A stretch of DNA of 14,370 nucleotides from JAZNQN01 sp045590195 (GTDB taxonomy: Bacteria; Bacillota; Clostridia; UMGS1883; UMGS1540), in assembly GCA_045590195.1 (NCBI GenBank), contig JAZNQN010000004.1:1-14370 (forward strand), in the 5' to 3' direction. Positions 1 to 5,190 of this stretch are shown piece by piece. Below the pieces are notes generated by a model. It made no database searches. It was given only the letters and a program-made list of their open reading frames with translations, and had not been told where the DNA came from. Numbering within the stretch: the stretch's first letter is position 1; each line of letters begins with the position of its first letter. The position numbers and the translations under genes were made by a program.

Positions 1-501
1 GATACAGTTTATCAGAGTGTGCCTGATTGCGATACTGCCTGGGCTGTGGGTGGAACTTCGAAGTACATACACCCATACTGCAGAAATGCAAATTCAATAA
101 GCATTGAGCTTTGCTCCAGGAACTGGAACGGAAAAGGCAAGCCTGCAACCGACAGTGGATGGTATTTTAAAGAAGAAACAATTAACAATGCAGTCAAGCT
201 TACAAAAGAGCTGATGGAGAAATATAATATTCCAATTGAGAATGTTATAAGACATTACGATGTGTGGGGCAAGATTTGCCCTGCACCGTTTGTTAATAAT
301 CCCAAGGCTTGGGAAAATTTCAAGGAGAGGCTTACGATGGAAAAATACAGCTACGATACAACCGTTGACAATATGATTCGTGACGGAATTACAACTGTTG
401 AAAATATGGCGTACTGGGAGAAGGTTCTGGGTGGAAGGGAACCGGTTAATCTTCAGTATGTGAGGGCATTGCTTGACAGGTATCATAAGAAATTGATATA
501 A
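1..501 (+). CDS. N-acetylmuramoyl-L-alanine amidase (amidase_2, endolysin-like), 5'-truncated by window edge
   Basis: The reading frame is open from base 1, so the start lies upstream of the window; a GTG at 19 is internal. About 166 residues are visible. Two stretches are typical of the amidase_2/PGRP family of phage endolysins and prophage autolysins: NSISIELCS near residues 31-39, and RHYDVWGKICP, in which His85 (cat at 253) and Cys93 (tgc at 277) match the usual late zinc-ligand positions. The first zinc His must lie upstream. The family cleaves the bond between N-acetylmuramate and L-alanine in peptidoglycan. Residues about 112-166 form a short C-terminal extension that could be a small cell-wall-binding or linker segment; I do not recognise it. 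The neighbouring orphan gene and type I toxin locus fit a prophage end. The family call is solid; the prophage origin is inference. Confidence 0.85.
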   Translation, partial: DTVYQSVPDCDTAWAVGGTSKYIHPYCRNANSISIELCSRNWNGKGKPATDSGWYFKEETINNAVKLTKELMEKYNIPIENVIRHYDVWGKICPAPFVNNPKAWENFKERLTMEKYSYDTTVDNMIRDGITTVENMAYWEKVLGGREPVNLQYVRALLDRYHKKLI

Positions 502-552
502 ATATAAAAAAAGCAAATATATTAATGTATACAACAAAGCAGTACATTTATA

Positions 553-581
553 TTGACAAATTCTGACAAATTATGTACAAT
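553..581 (+). promoter_or_regulatory. Sigma-A-type promoter of the Cys-cluster membrane protein gene
   Basis: TTGACA (553-558), a 17-bp spacer and TACAAT (576-581). Transcription would start near 588, giving a leader of only about 14 nt before the ATG at 602. The gene therefore has its own strong promoter and does not depend on the amidase upstream. Confidence 0.75.
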
Positions 582-601
582 ATACATTAGAGGTGAGAAA
601 A

Positions 602-1297
602 ATGAACGAAGAATTATACTATATGTTATCGACAATGTTTGAAGGTTTGATAGTTATTTTAACGGTCGTTGGTTCTATTTTTGCTTGTATTCAACTTCGA
701 CAAATAAAAATTAACAGAAGGAGACAATTTGACCAAGCACGAAGAGAAAAAACAGTAGAGATGGTAATGTATTATGTTCGAAATACTAAAAAAGAAACTC
801 GTGTGATTGAAAAGATAGTTGCTGGTTTCTCCGACGAACAATGTCAAGACCTATATAATTATACACCATTTCAAATTGATGAAAAGACCAAGAGACTGCT
901 TTGTCAAATTTGTCCACACAAAGAAGAATGTCAAAAAATGAGTGACATAAAGAAAGAAAACTGTTGTAAAAAGAAAGATAACTGTCGTTTTAAGAAAGGC
1001 AATAGTTACATTATTGATGACGTTACATTATTGTTCATACGAGGACATATCATTTCTTATTTAAATGTATTAGAATGTGTTCTTTTGTCGTGGCAATTAG
1101 GAATAGTTGACCAAGGTGTTATTGAAGAACAATTTATTTTCTTGGATAAAAAGAGGCAAAAAGAACAAGCATTGGATACGTTCAGAACTATCGCTGGACT
1201 AGGGAAATCTTATCCTGCAATAGAAAAATTTTACCAACACTTAAAGCAAAAACGTAGGGAAGAGGCCGCCAAAACATTAAGAAACATTTTGCAATAA
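602..1297 (+). CDS. Membrane-anchored protein with cysteine cluster, function unknown (possible DUF4760-like)
   Basis: I do not firmly recognise this 231-residue protein. The start is the ATG at 602, 5 nt after AGAGGTGAG; a GTG at 593 lies inside that ribosome binding site. Residues about 15-32 form one transmembrane helix with the N-terminus probably outside, followed by a basic stretch (KINRRRQFDQARREK) and a long helical cytoplasmic part. Residues 101-128 hold six cysteines spaced C-X2-C-X5-C-X10-CC-X5-C among lysines, suggesting a metal-binding knuckle. The plan of one helix, an RRxQFxxAR-like basic collar and a helical body resembles DUF4760-type proteins, but that is a weak resemblance. 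Its own promoter, position beside an endolysin-like gene and A/T-rich base use suggest a prophage 'moron' or defence-type cargo gene; this is inference. Confidence 0.75.
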   Translation: MNEELYYMLSTMFEGLIVILTVVGSIFACIQLRQIKINRRRQFDQARREKTVEMVMYYVRNTKKETRVIEKIVAGFSDEQCQDLYNYTPFQIDEKTKRLLCQICPHKEECQKMSDIKKENCCKKKDNCRFKKGNSYIIDDVTLLFIRGHIISYLNVLECVLLSWQLGIVDQGVIEEQFIFLDKKRQKEQALDTFRTIAGLGKSYPAIEKFYQHLKQKRREEAAKTLRNILQ

Positions 1298-1317
1298 AAA
1301 ATCTAATATGAAAATTA

Positions 1318-1340
1318 AAAGCCCGGGATTCCCGGGCTTT
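1318..1340. terminator. Intrinsic terminator, usable from both strands
   Basis: A 10-bp perfect stem AAAGCCCGGG / CCCGGGCTTT with a 3-nt ATT loop, 20 bp after the stop codon of the 602-1297 gene. On the minus strand it is followed by TTTTAATTTT, so it also ends the reverse-strand mini transcription unit. The minus-strand U-tract is the better of the two. Confidence 0.8.
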
Positions 1341-1346
1341 CATTTG

Positions 1347-1373
1347 TTATTCATCAATTACATCCATTTTCAT
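1347..1373 (-). CDS. 8-codon mini-ORF (MKMDVIDE) with complete expression signals
   Basis: On the minus strand an ATG (1371-1373) follows GGAGG (1381-1385) with 7-nt spacing, and the frame closes with TAA at 1347-1349. It is flanked by a promoter-like element upstream (1431-1459) and by the terminator at 1318-1340, so the whole predicted transcript is only about 110 nt. It may encode a tiny peptide, be a leader or attenuator-like RNA, or be the remains of a longer gene deleted between its start and its terminator. Nothing in the peptide suggests a function. The signals can be seen; expression is inference. Confidence 0.4.
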   Translation of the reverse strand: MKMDVIDE

Positions 1374-1417
1374 AATATTACCTCCAAAGTGTTAATGTAC
1401 GAAGAGGAATGTGTATC

Positions 1418-1459
1418 ATCCCCTACGAGTATTATATACTATGGGATAAAAAAATGCAA
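1418..1459 (-). promoter_or_regulatory. Promoter of the reverse mini-unit with overlapping inverted repeat (possible operator)
   Basis: Read on the minus strand: TTGCAT (plus 1454-1459), a 17-bp spacer and a perfect TATAAT (plus 1431-1436). The -35 matches only 3 of 6 bases. The -10 sits in an inverted repeat with inner arms AGTAT (1428-1432) / ATACT (1436-1440) and outer arms ATCCC (1418-1422) / GGGAT (1442-1446). An inverted repeat centred on a -10 box is a typical repressor site; no dedicated regulator is visible. Confidence 0.45.
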
Positions 1460-1601
1460 GTGTTTTGTAAAAAAAATAAAATATAAATTGAACAAGCGAA
1501 GATATAAATAATCTTGGATATTTAAAAATTCAGCTTGACAACTATCACGAAAAGGTAAATGGGTAAAAAGGGGATATTTGGGAAGAATTGGGAAATTTTT
1601 A

Positions 1602-1630
1602 TTGACAAATTCCTAAAGCAGTAATATAAT
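1602..1630 (+). promoter_or_regulatory. Consensus promoter of the antisense (antitoxin) RNA
   Basis: Perfect TTGACA (1602-1607), 17-bp spacer and perfect TATAAT (1625-1630). No open reading frame with a ribosome binding site follows, so the product is expected to be an untranslated RNA starting near 1637. A perfect-consensus promoter for the RNA opposite a toxin gene is normal in type I systems, where antitoxin must exceed toxin mRNA. Confidence 0.8.
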
Positions 1631-1636
1631 GAGCGT

Positions 1637-1722
1637 AGAAAAGGCAAGATTTCAAACGGTCGTGCCAAAGTAATCAGTATAAAATGACTGCACTTTTAGC
1701 GAGGGGCGGTCATTTTACTTTT
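1637..1722 (+). ncRNA. Putative type I antitoxin RNA, antisense to the toxin mRNA 3' end
   Basis: Predicted from the consensus promoter at 1602-1630 to the hairpin at 1680-1717, which is followed by ACTTTTAC. The RNA would be about 85 nt and overlap the last codons and 3' UTR of the convergent toxin gene (stop codon at 1710-1712). Readthrough to the next plus-strand terminator (1890-1917) would give an RNA of about 280 nt covering the whole toxin mRNA, much like the long RatA antisense to txpA. The 5' part contains GGCAAGATTTC (1643-1653), the same 11-mer found at the 5' end of the toxin mRNA. The locus layout is seen; antitoxin function is inference from TxpA/RatA and clostridial type I systems. 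Confidence 0.55.
1680..1722. terminator. Shared hairpin terminator of the toxin/antitoxin locus
   Basis: A 12-bp stem (TAAAATGACTGC at 1680-1691 with GCGGTCATTTTA at 1706-1717, one T-G pair) encloses a 14-nt loop and is followed by CTTTTAC on the plus strand. The toxin stop codon sits in the right arm, so both convergent transcripts would end in the same hairpin. Confidence 0.6.
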
Positions 1723-1781
1723 ACAGTAAATATTATAAGGATAATAAAAATTAAAACTGACATTTTAACTATGTAGTCAAT
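1710..1781 (-). CDS. Small hydrophobic type I toxin-like peptide with apparent ATT start
   Basis: The minus-strand frame encodes 23 residues: an N-terminal DYIV segment, a hydrophobic core SVLIFIILIIF and a basic tail KVK. That is the usual design of clostridial membrane type I toxins (one helix, Lys-rich end). A strong Shine-Dalgarno AAGGAGG (plus 1791-1797) lies 8 nt before an ATT codon (plus 1779-1781), exactly where a start should be. The TTG one base downstream hits a stop after three codons. The next in-frame ATG (plus 1761-1763) would leave 17 residues and lies too far from the Shine-Dalgarno. So the toxin either starts at ATT, which gives very weak translation, or has lost its start and is decaying. 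Opposing promoters, the leader hairpin and the antisense RNA all support the assignment. Confidence 0.5.
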   Translation of the reverse strand: MDYIVKMSVLIFIILIIFTVKVK

Positions 1782-1790
1782 AACAACCAC

Positions 1791-1804
1791 CTCCTTTCGG
1801 AGAG
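1791..1804 (-). promoter_or_regulatory. Shine-Dalgarno-masking hairpin in the toxin mRNA leader
   Basis: On the toxin mRNA strand CTCC-GAAA-GGAG (plus 1791-1802) folds into a 4-bp hairpin with a GNRA tetraloop that pairs part of the AAGGAGG Shine-Dalgarno. Upstream a second small hairpin, GTGAT-GTA-ATCAC (plus 1819-1831), is present. Translation of type I toxin mRNAs is commonly held down by such structures. Confidence 0.5.
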
Positions 1805-1851
1805 TGACCGAGCCGCTGGTGATTACATCACTAAGAAATCTTGCCAGAGAC

Positions 1852-1880
1852 ATTATATACCAAATTTTACCAAATTGCAA
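1852..1880 (-). promoter_or_regulatory. Promoter of the type I toxin mRNA
   Basis: Read on the minus strand: TTGCAA (plus 1875-1880), 17-bp spacer, perfect TATAAT (plus 1852-1857). Transcription would start near 1845, exactly at the GGCAAGATTTC 11-mer (plus 1835-1845 as GAAATCTTGCC), leaving a leader of about 64 nt before the ATT start. Confidence 0.65.
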
Positions 1881-1889
1881 TATTTTTTT

Positions 1890-1917
1890 CGGGGAACGCA
1901 AGCTCCCCGTTATTTTT
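1890..1917 (+). terminator. Intrinsic terminator on the plus strand
   Basis: CGGGGA (1890-1895) pairs with TCCCCG (1904-1909) across an 8-nt loop, followed by TTATTTTTT. It works only on the plus strand, because the minus-strand copy is followed by a run of A. No plus-strand gene precedes it except the antitoxin RNA unit, so it probably ends long readthrough forms of that RNA. Confidence 0.65.
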
Positions 1918-1988
1918 TGAAAAAAATTACTGGTTTTCCTTTTTCGTGCGTATAAGTAGTTATCAAAAGCGAAAGGAGGAAGATACCA

Positions 1989-2294
1989 ATGCAGAAGTAC
2001 TTATTCAAAGAAATGTTTGAAGATGAAGTTAATACAAAGCTTTCATACTATCTAATTTGCGATGGTGAGAGGTTAGGGGTAGAAGTAAGTACCAGTAAAG
2101 GTGACAGCGAAACCTGTATTATTGAAGACAGGGAAGAGAATGCCTTTGAATTTTTAAATGTTCTTGCCAACGGAAAGGTGTGGCCGGTACATATTCAGGA
2201 CATACTGAAAGATCGTAAAACGGAAAGATTTTTAGACAAGCTCTCTCAAAATCTTATTCAGGCATACCTTGAGACGACTTTCGACAGTCGTTAA
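1989..2294 (+). CDS. DUF6514-like small protein of Clostridia
   Basis: The 101-residue protein starts at an ATG after AAAGGAGGAAG. Residues about 17-80 follow the pattern I associate with DUF6514: a short beta-rich domain (SYYLICDGERLGVEVS) followed by an acidic helix and a PVHIQDIL motif (residues 66-73). Family members usually end soon after this motif. Here the frame runs about 20 more residues (82-101), and those codons lie entirely inside the convergent sigma-factor gene. The function of the family is unknown. No clear sigma-A promoter is visible; a TATAAG at 1951-1956 has no good -35. The coding call is firm because of the ribosome binding site and reading frame; the family call is moderate. 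Confidence 0.7.
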   Translation: MQKYLFKEMFEDEVNTKLSYYLICDGERLGVEVSTSKGDSETCIIEDREENAFEFLNVLANGKVWPVHIQDILKDRKTERFLDKLSQNLIQAYLETTFDSR

Positions 2295-2687
2295 TGGTTT
2301 TTTTATGAGGTCTGCAATTTCGCGATTATGCAGACCACACTCAAATGCGAGGTGGAAAACTTCGCGATATTTAGGGGCGAGGGTATTGGCAATTTCCTTC
2401 GCCTCTTTCATAAGCTCAATTCCCAAATTGTCAGCTTCAACAGATAGTTCGGCTACAACCTTTTTTTCAGTTTGCATTTTTCTTAAAATATCAATACAGG
2501 TGTTTTCAGCAACCTTTTTAAGCCAGGCGTTAATTGTCTTTTGTTCTACTTTTTCGAAATTTACCATAAGCTTATAAAATGTTTCCTGCATGGCTTCTTC
2601 TGCAAGAGCGTGATTATAGAGTAAGTCGTAGCAGGTTTTATATACCAATTTCCATTTCTTTGTGTAGATTTCGTTGAAGTCTGACAT
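2232..2687 (-). CDS. ECF-like sigma-70 family RNA polymerase sigma factor
   Basis: The 151-residue protein starts at ATG (2685-2687) behind AAGGAGA. Residues about 8-75 form sigma region 2 (ALAEEAMQETFYKLMVNF, then a helix with NAWLKKVAENTCIDILRK that would hold the -10-binding part). Residues about 100-148 form region 4 (LAPKYREVFHLAFECGLHNREIADLI, then TTVESRLKVCLNKILREL, the -35-binding helix-turn-helix). There is no region 1 or 3, as in ECF/group 4 sigma factors. No anti-sigma gene is adjacent, which is unusual for classical ECF factors but common among small orphan sigmas of Clostridia. Its last 63 bases overlap the convergent DUF6514-like gene, and its start is 55 bp from the broken end of the GH18 gene, from which it could be co-transcribed. 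Confidence 0.85.
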   Translation of the reverse strand: MSDFNEIYTKKWKLVYKTCYDLLYNHALAEEAMQETFYKLMVNFEKVEQKTINAWLKKVAENTCIDILRKMQTEKKVVAELSVEADNLGIELMKEAKEIANTLAPKYREVFHLAFECGLHNREIADLIKKPLTTVESRLKVCLNKILRELV

Positions 2688-2742
2688 TTGCTAATCTCCT
2701 TTGATTTGTGTTCAAAGATCATTAGCATTATCATATATGTGG

Positions 2743-3603
2743 CTATGTATAACCCCATTCATATGTCATAAGCAAAACTGTGTCTGCAAGGGCGCCTATT
2801 GCGGCGTAGTCGTGTGCTTCATACAAAAGGCCTTGCTGCTCTCTTGAAGTTTTTGGTGCAAGGTCAACATTTACGCTGAACCCGTACTGGTGCATTTTAT
2901 TTACAGTGTTATCAATAAAGGAAATATATGCCGTAGTATCATCCTGATTTATATATTCAAAATCAAGGTCAATTCCGCGATAGCCTTTTTCGCGCATTGT
3001 TGCAATAAGGTTTTCGATAACCGTGTTTTGCAGCTGACGGTTATTAAAAAGAAGAGAAGAGCGCTCTGTGCTGAAGCCGCCGTCATCAGTAATTGACGAT
3101 AAAAGCAAAATAGGCGATGCCTCGTATTCATAAATTGTATCAATTAAAGAAGTATCGTTTTCGGGCGGAATTAAAGAGCCGTCATCACGAAAGCCGTAGC
3201 CGAAAATGGCACATTCGGAAGTATATAAAAGATTTCTGCGAAGGGTATTTTGCTGAATATAAGGGTAAATATAACCCGAAATAAATATGGGGTTATTTTC
3301 TTCGCCCCGAAAAGTAATTGTAAGAGTTTGCCCCACGAAAAGGGTAGGGTTATAAATAAGAGTAGGATTTTTCTGCAAAAGCTCAATCTGGCTTATATTG
3401 TATTCCTGCGCAATTGAGAAAATACTTTCGCCGCTATTGACTGTGTGAATTATTTCGGGAATTAAAATAATTAGTGCCTGACCTACTACAGGGTATGGCA
3501 GAGCGGAAAGGCCGTTATCGGAAACAATGCGTGAAACCGAAGTTCCATACTGCCTTGCAATGCCCGAAATGGTTTCGCCTCTTGAAACTACATGAATTAT
3601 CAT
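2743..3603 (-). pseudogene. LysM-LysM-GH18 spore-germination-type glucosidase (YaaH/SleL-like), C-terminally truncated
   Basis: The 286-codon frame starts at ATG (3601-3603) after AGGCGAGG. It has two LysM peptidoglycan-binding repeats (about residues 2-49 and 51-98) followed by a GH18 barrel. The barrel contains the ISGYIYPY strand and the catalytic GIDLDFE motif with Asp212, Asp214 and Glu216. This is the layout of YaaH/SleL cortical-fragment lytic N-acetylglucosaminidases of spores. Complete members run to roughly 420-430 residues. Here a TAG ends the frame directly after MTYEWGYT, where the family normally continues with the last barrel strands and a conserved GYW-containing segment. I find no trace of the missing part in the following 55 bp before the sigma gene. 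The protein is probably inactive or misfolded, although a shortened functional form cannot be excluded. Confidence 0.75.
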
Positions 3604-3624
3604 AAAAAAACCTCGCCTTTATAA

Positions 3625-3652
3625 ATTATAGTAAATTATATTCCTTTCACAA
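3625..3652 (-). promoter_or_regulatory. Probable promoter of the truncated GH18 gene
   Basis: Read on the minus strand: TTGTGA (plus 3647-3652), a 16-bp spacer, TATAAT (plus 3625-3630). On the opposite strand CATATAAT (3668-3675) precedes the amidase gene and could be its -10, but no good -35 accompanies it. Confidence 0.45.
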
Positions 3653-3699
3653 CCGAATATGATAGGGCATATAATAAAATAAGAAGGTTTGGTGAAATT

Positions 3700-4266
3700 A
3701 TGGCAATTAAAATTTTTATAGATCAGGGGCATAACCCCAGCGGCCCTAATACAGGCTCGGAAGGAATTGGAATAAATGAGGACGAGGTTACCTATGAGGT
3801 TGGAAGATATTTATATAACCTTTTAAATCAAAACAGCGAATTTGAGGCAAGGCTTTCAAGAAATACGCCAACTGAAGTAATAGGCATGAGCAACGCCGAA
3901 AGTTTAAGGCAAAGGGTTTTAATGGCAAACAGCTGGGGAGCGGATTACTTTATAAGTATTCACACAAATGCTTTTCAAAACCCTTCTGCAAACGGAAGCG
4001 AGGCTTTTGTATATAGCCGCCAGGGCGAGGCATATGTTTTTGCTGAGTATATTTTAAATTCTATAGTTGAGCGCCTTGATATGAATGACAGAGGGGTTAA
4101 AATAAGGCCTTCGCTTTATGTTTTAAGGCGAACCCGTATGCCTGCAACGCTTGTAGAACTTGGCTTTATAACAAACTCTTCCGATGCACGAAAACTCCGT
4201 GAAAATCCACAAGGGTTTGCAAATGCCATGTATCAGGGGATTTTGGAATATTTTGGATTAAGTTAA
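3700..4266 (+). CDS. N-acetylmuramoyl-L-alanine amidase, amidase_3 family, cytoplasmic form
   Basis: The 188-residue protein is a bare amidase_3 domain. The zinc ligands fit: His11 (DQGHNP), Glu27 (INEDE), His88 (SIHTNA), and the catalytic Glu153 (TLVELGF). It starts at ATG 3700 after AGAAGG. No signal peptide, LysM, SH3 or SPOR domain is present, so either it acts inside the mother cell or on lysis, or it is exported without a classical leader. It is transcribed divergently from the YaaH/SleL-like gene, which suggests a shared role in spore or wall peptidoglycan turnover. CwlD-like function is possible but CwlD normally carries an N-terminal membrane anchor, which is absent here. The family is certain; the role is inference. 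Confidence 0.9.
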   Translation: MAIKIFIDQGHNPSGPNTGSEGIGINEDEVTYEVGRYLYNLLNQNSEFEARLSRNTPTEVIGMSNAESLRQRVLMANSWGADYFISIHTNAFQNPSANGSEAFVYSRQGEAYVFAEYILNSIVERLDMNDRGVKIRPSLYVLRRTRMPATLVELGFITNSSDARKLRENPQGFANAMYQGILEYFGLS

Positions 4267-4287
4267 AAAACTTGTTTTTTAACTTAA
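4258..4287 (+). terminator. A/T-rich hairpin overlapping the amidase stop codon
   Basis: A perfect 13-bp stem (TTAAGTTAAAAAA at 4258-4270 with its complement at 4275-4287) closes a CTTG loop and contains the stop codon. It is followed by TTGTTTTA. Because the stem is almost all A-T, termination strength is uncertain. Confidence 0.45.
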
Positions 4288-4323
4288 TTGTTTTATAGGG
4301 ATAGCAAAAAGGCTTTAAATATT

Positions 4324-4351
4324 AAAAACCGCATTTTATAATGCGGTTTTT
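4324..4351. terminator. Bidirectional terminator between convergent genes
   Basis: AAAAACCGCATT and AATGCGGTTTTT form a 12-bp stem around a 4-nt loop. The A and T flanks give U-runs on both strands, so it can end the amidase transcript and the convergent thioesterase transcript. Confidence 0.8.
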
Positions 4352-4426
4352 CATTATTATTACAAAGTGGGTTCAGTAAAAAATGAAAATTAATAAATAT
4401 TTTGCCTTTTTGCGGTTTGAACTTTT

Positions 4427-5137
4427 TTACATCCCTATGTAGAATTTAACTGTTGTTCGGGCCTTATCTTCGCCTTCGCCCATCAGCTTAACGCCTATGG
4501 CATTTTCTTCCTTGCAGGAGCAAACCGAAATTTTTTCGCCTTCATAAACGGCGCTGCGGTAATATATTTCTGCTTTTTTAATTTCGGCATCAATGGGCAA
4601 AGCTTCCATTGCAAAAGATACAAGCTTTACATTGTTAACGTGGTAATTTGTGTCAATTTCCCTTTTGCCAACTACAATTTCTGAAACCTTTTCACATTCA
4701 GAAAGCTGCGGCTCACGGCGAATAAATTCCATCTCGTGCTCCTCGGTGCATTCGAAAAGCTCTGAAAAATCATCAAAAACTTTTGTAACTCTTTTGGTTT
4801 CAGTATCCATAAACGCCCACACAGATGAGCAAAGAGCCAGTGTTTTGCCGCTTGCATCTTCAATTTTATAACAACGATTGCCGTAAATACGGTCGTAGCA
4901 CTGGGGGTATGTATAAAGAGTTACCTCCTCATCAATTTCGGGATAGCGGTAAACTTCTACATTCATTGAAATAAGTATCCAGGCTCTGTTTTGTGCGTAG
5001 AGATTATGCATTGAATACTTTGTTCCGCTTGTGTGGCCTGTTGCCACATCTTGAAAAAAATTAAGTATTGATAAAAACCCGCATTTTCCCGTTGGGGAAA
5101 GGTGGCTGTATCTTATTTTTGTTTTTTCGCTATACAT
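4427..5137 (-). CDS. Acyl-ACP thioesterase (FatA/FatB-type, double hotdog)
   Basis: The 236-residue protein matches the bacterial acyl-ACP thioesterase family, which hydrolyses acyl-ACP to free fatty acid and ACP in the cytoplasm. The N-terminal hotdog begins with an IRYSHLSPTG strand and has the long central helix LNFFQDVATGH (about residues 25-35). The linker has NRAWILISMNVEVYRYP (50-66). The second hotdog carries the catalytic motif IDTNYHVNN, with Asp162, Asn164 and His166 as the expected active-site residues. Its length is typical. The start is the ATG at 5135-5137 after GAAGGTG. It lies downstream of and on the same strand as the AraC gene but has its own strong promoter, so the two are probably not one regulatory unit. 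Confidence 0.9.
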   Translation of the reverse strand: MYSEKTKIRYSHLSPTGKCGFLSILNFFQDVATGHTSGTKYSMHNLYAQNRAWILISMNVEVYRYPEIDEEVTLYTYPQCYDRIYGNRCYKIEDASGKTLALCSSVWAFMDTETKRVTKVFDDFSELFECTEEHEMEFIRREPQLSECEKVSEIVVGKREIDTNYHVNNVKLVSFAMEALPIDAEIKKAEIYYRSAVYEGEKISVCSCKEENAIGVKLMGEGEDKARTTVKFYIGM

Positions 5138-5161
5138 TTTTACACCTTCATTTCTTTACAT

Positions 5162-5190
5162 ATTATAGCATTTACAACCTTAAATTTCAA
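5162..5190 (-). promoter_or_regulatory. Promoter of the thioesterase gene
   Basis: Read on the minus strand: TTGAAA (plus 5185-5190), 17-bp spacer, TATAAT (plus 5162-5167). The -35 and spacer lie in the last codons of the upstream AraC-type gene, so the thioesterase can be expressed independently. Confidence 0.7.

Noticed and set aside
593..601. GTG start three codons upstream for the Cys-cluster protein
   Set aside because: The GTG is part of the AGAGGTGAG ribosome binding site that serves the ATG at 602.
1308..1511. Open frame of 67 codons on the plus strand after the Cys-cluster gene
   Set aside because: Its first codons are made from the terminator stem, it has no ribosome binding site, and the minus-strand mini-unit and its promoter occupy the same DNA.
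1710..1901. 63-codon minus-strand frame containing the toxin
   Set aside because: Its start lies upstream of the predicted toxin transcription start; only the part after the Shine-Dalgarno at 1791-1797 can be translated from the visible promoter.
3668..3675. CATATAAT as a sporulation (sigma-E type) -10 for the amidase_3 gene
   Set aside because: It resembles the sigma-E -10, but no matching -35 is found at the right distance, so no promoter class can be assigned.
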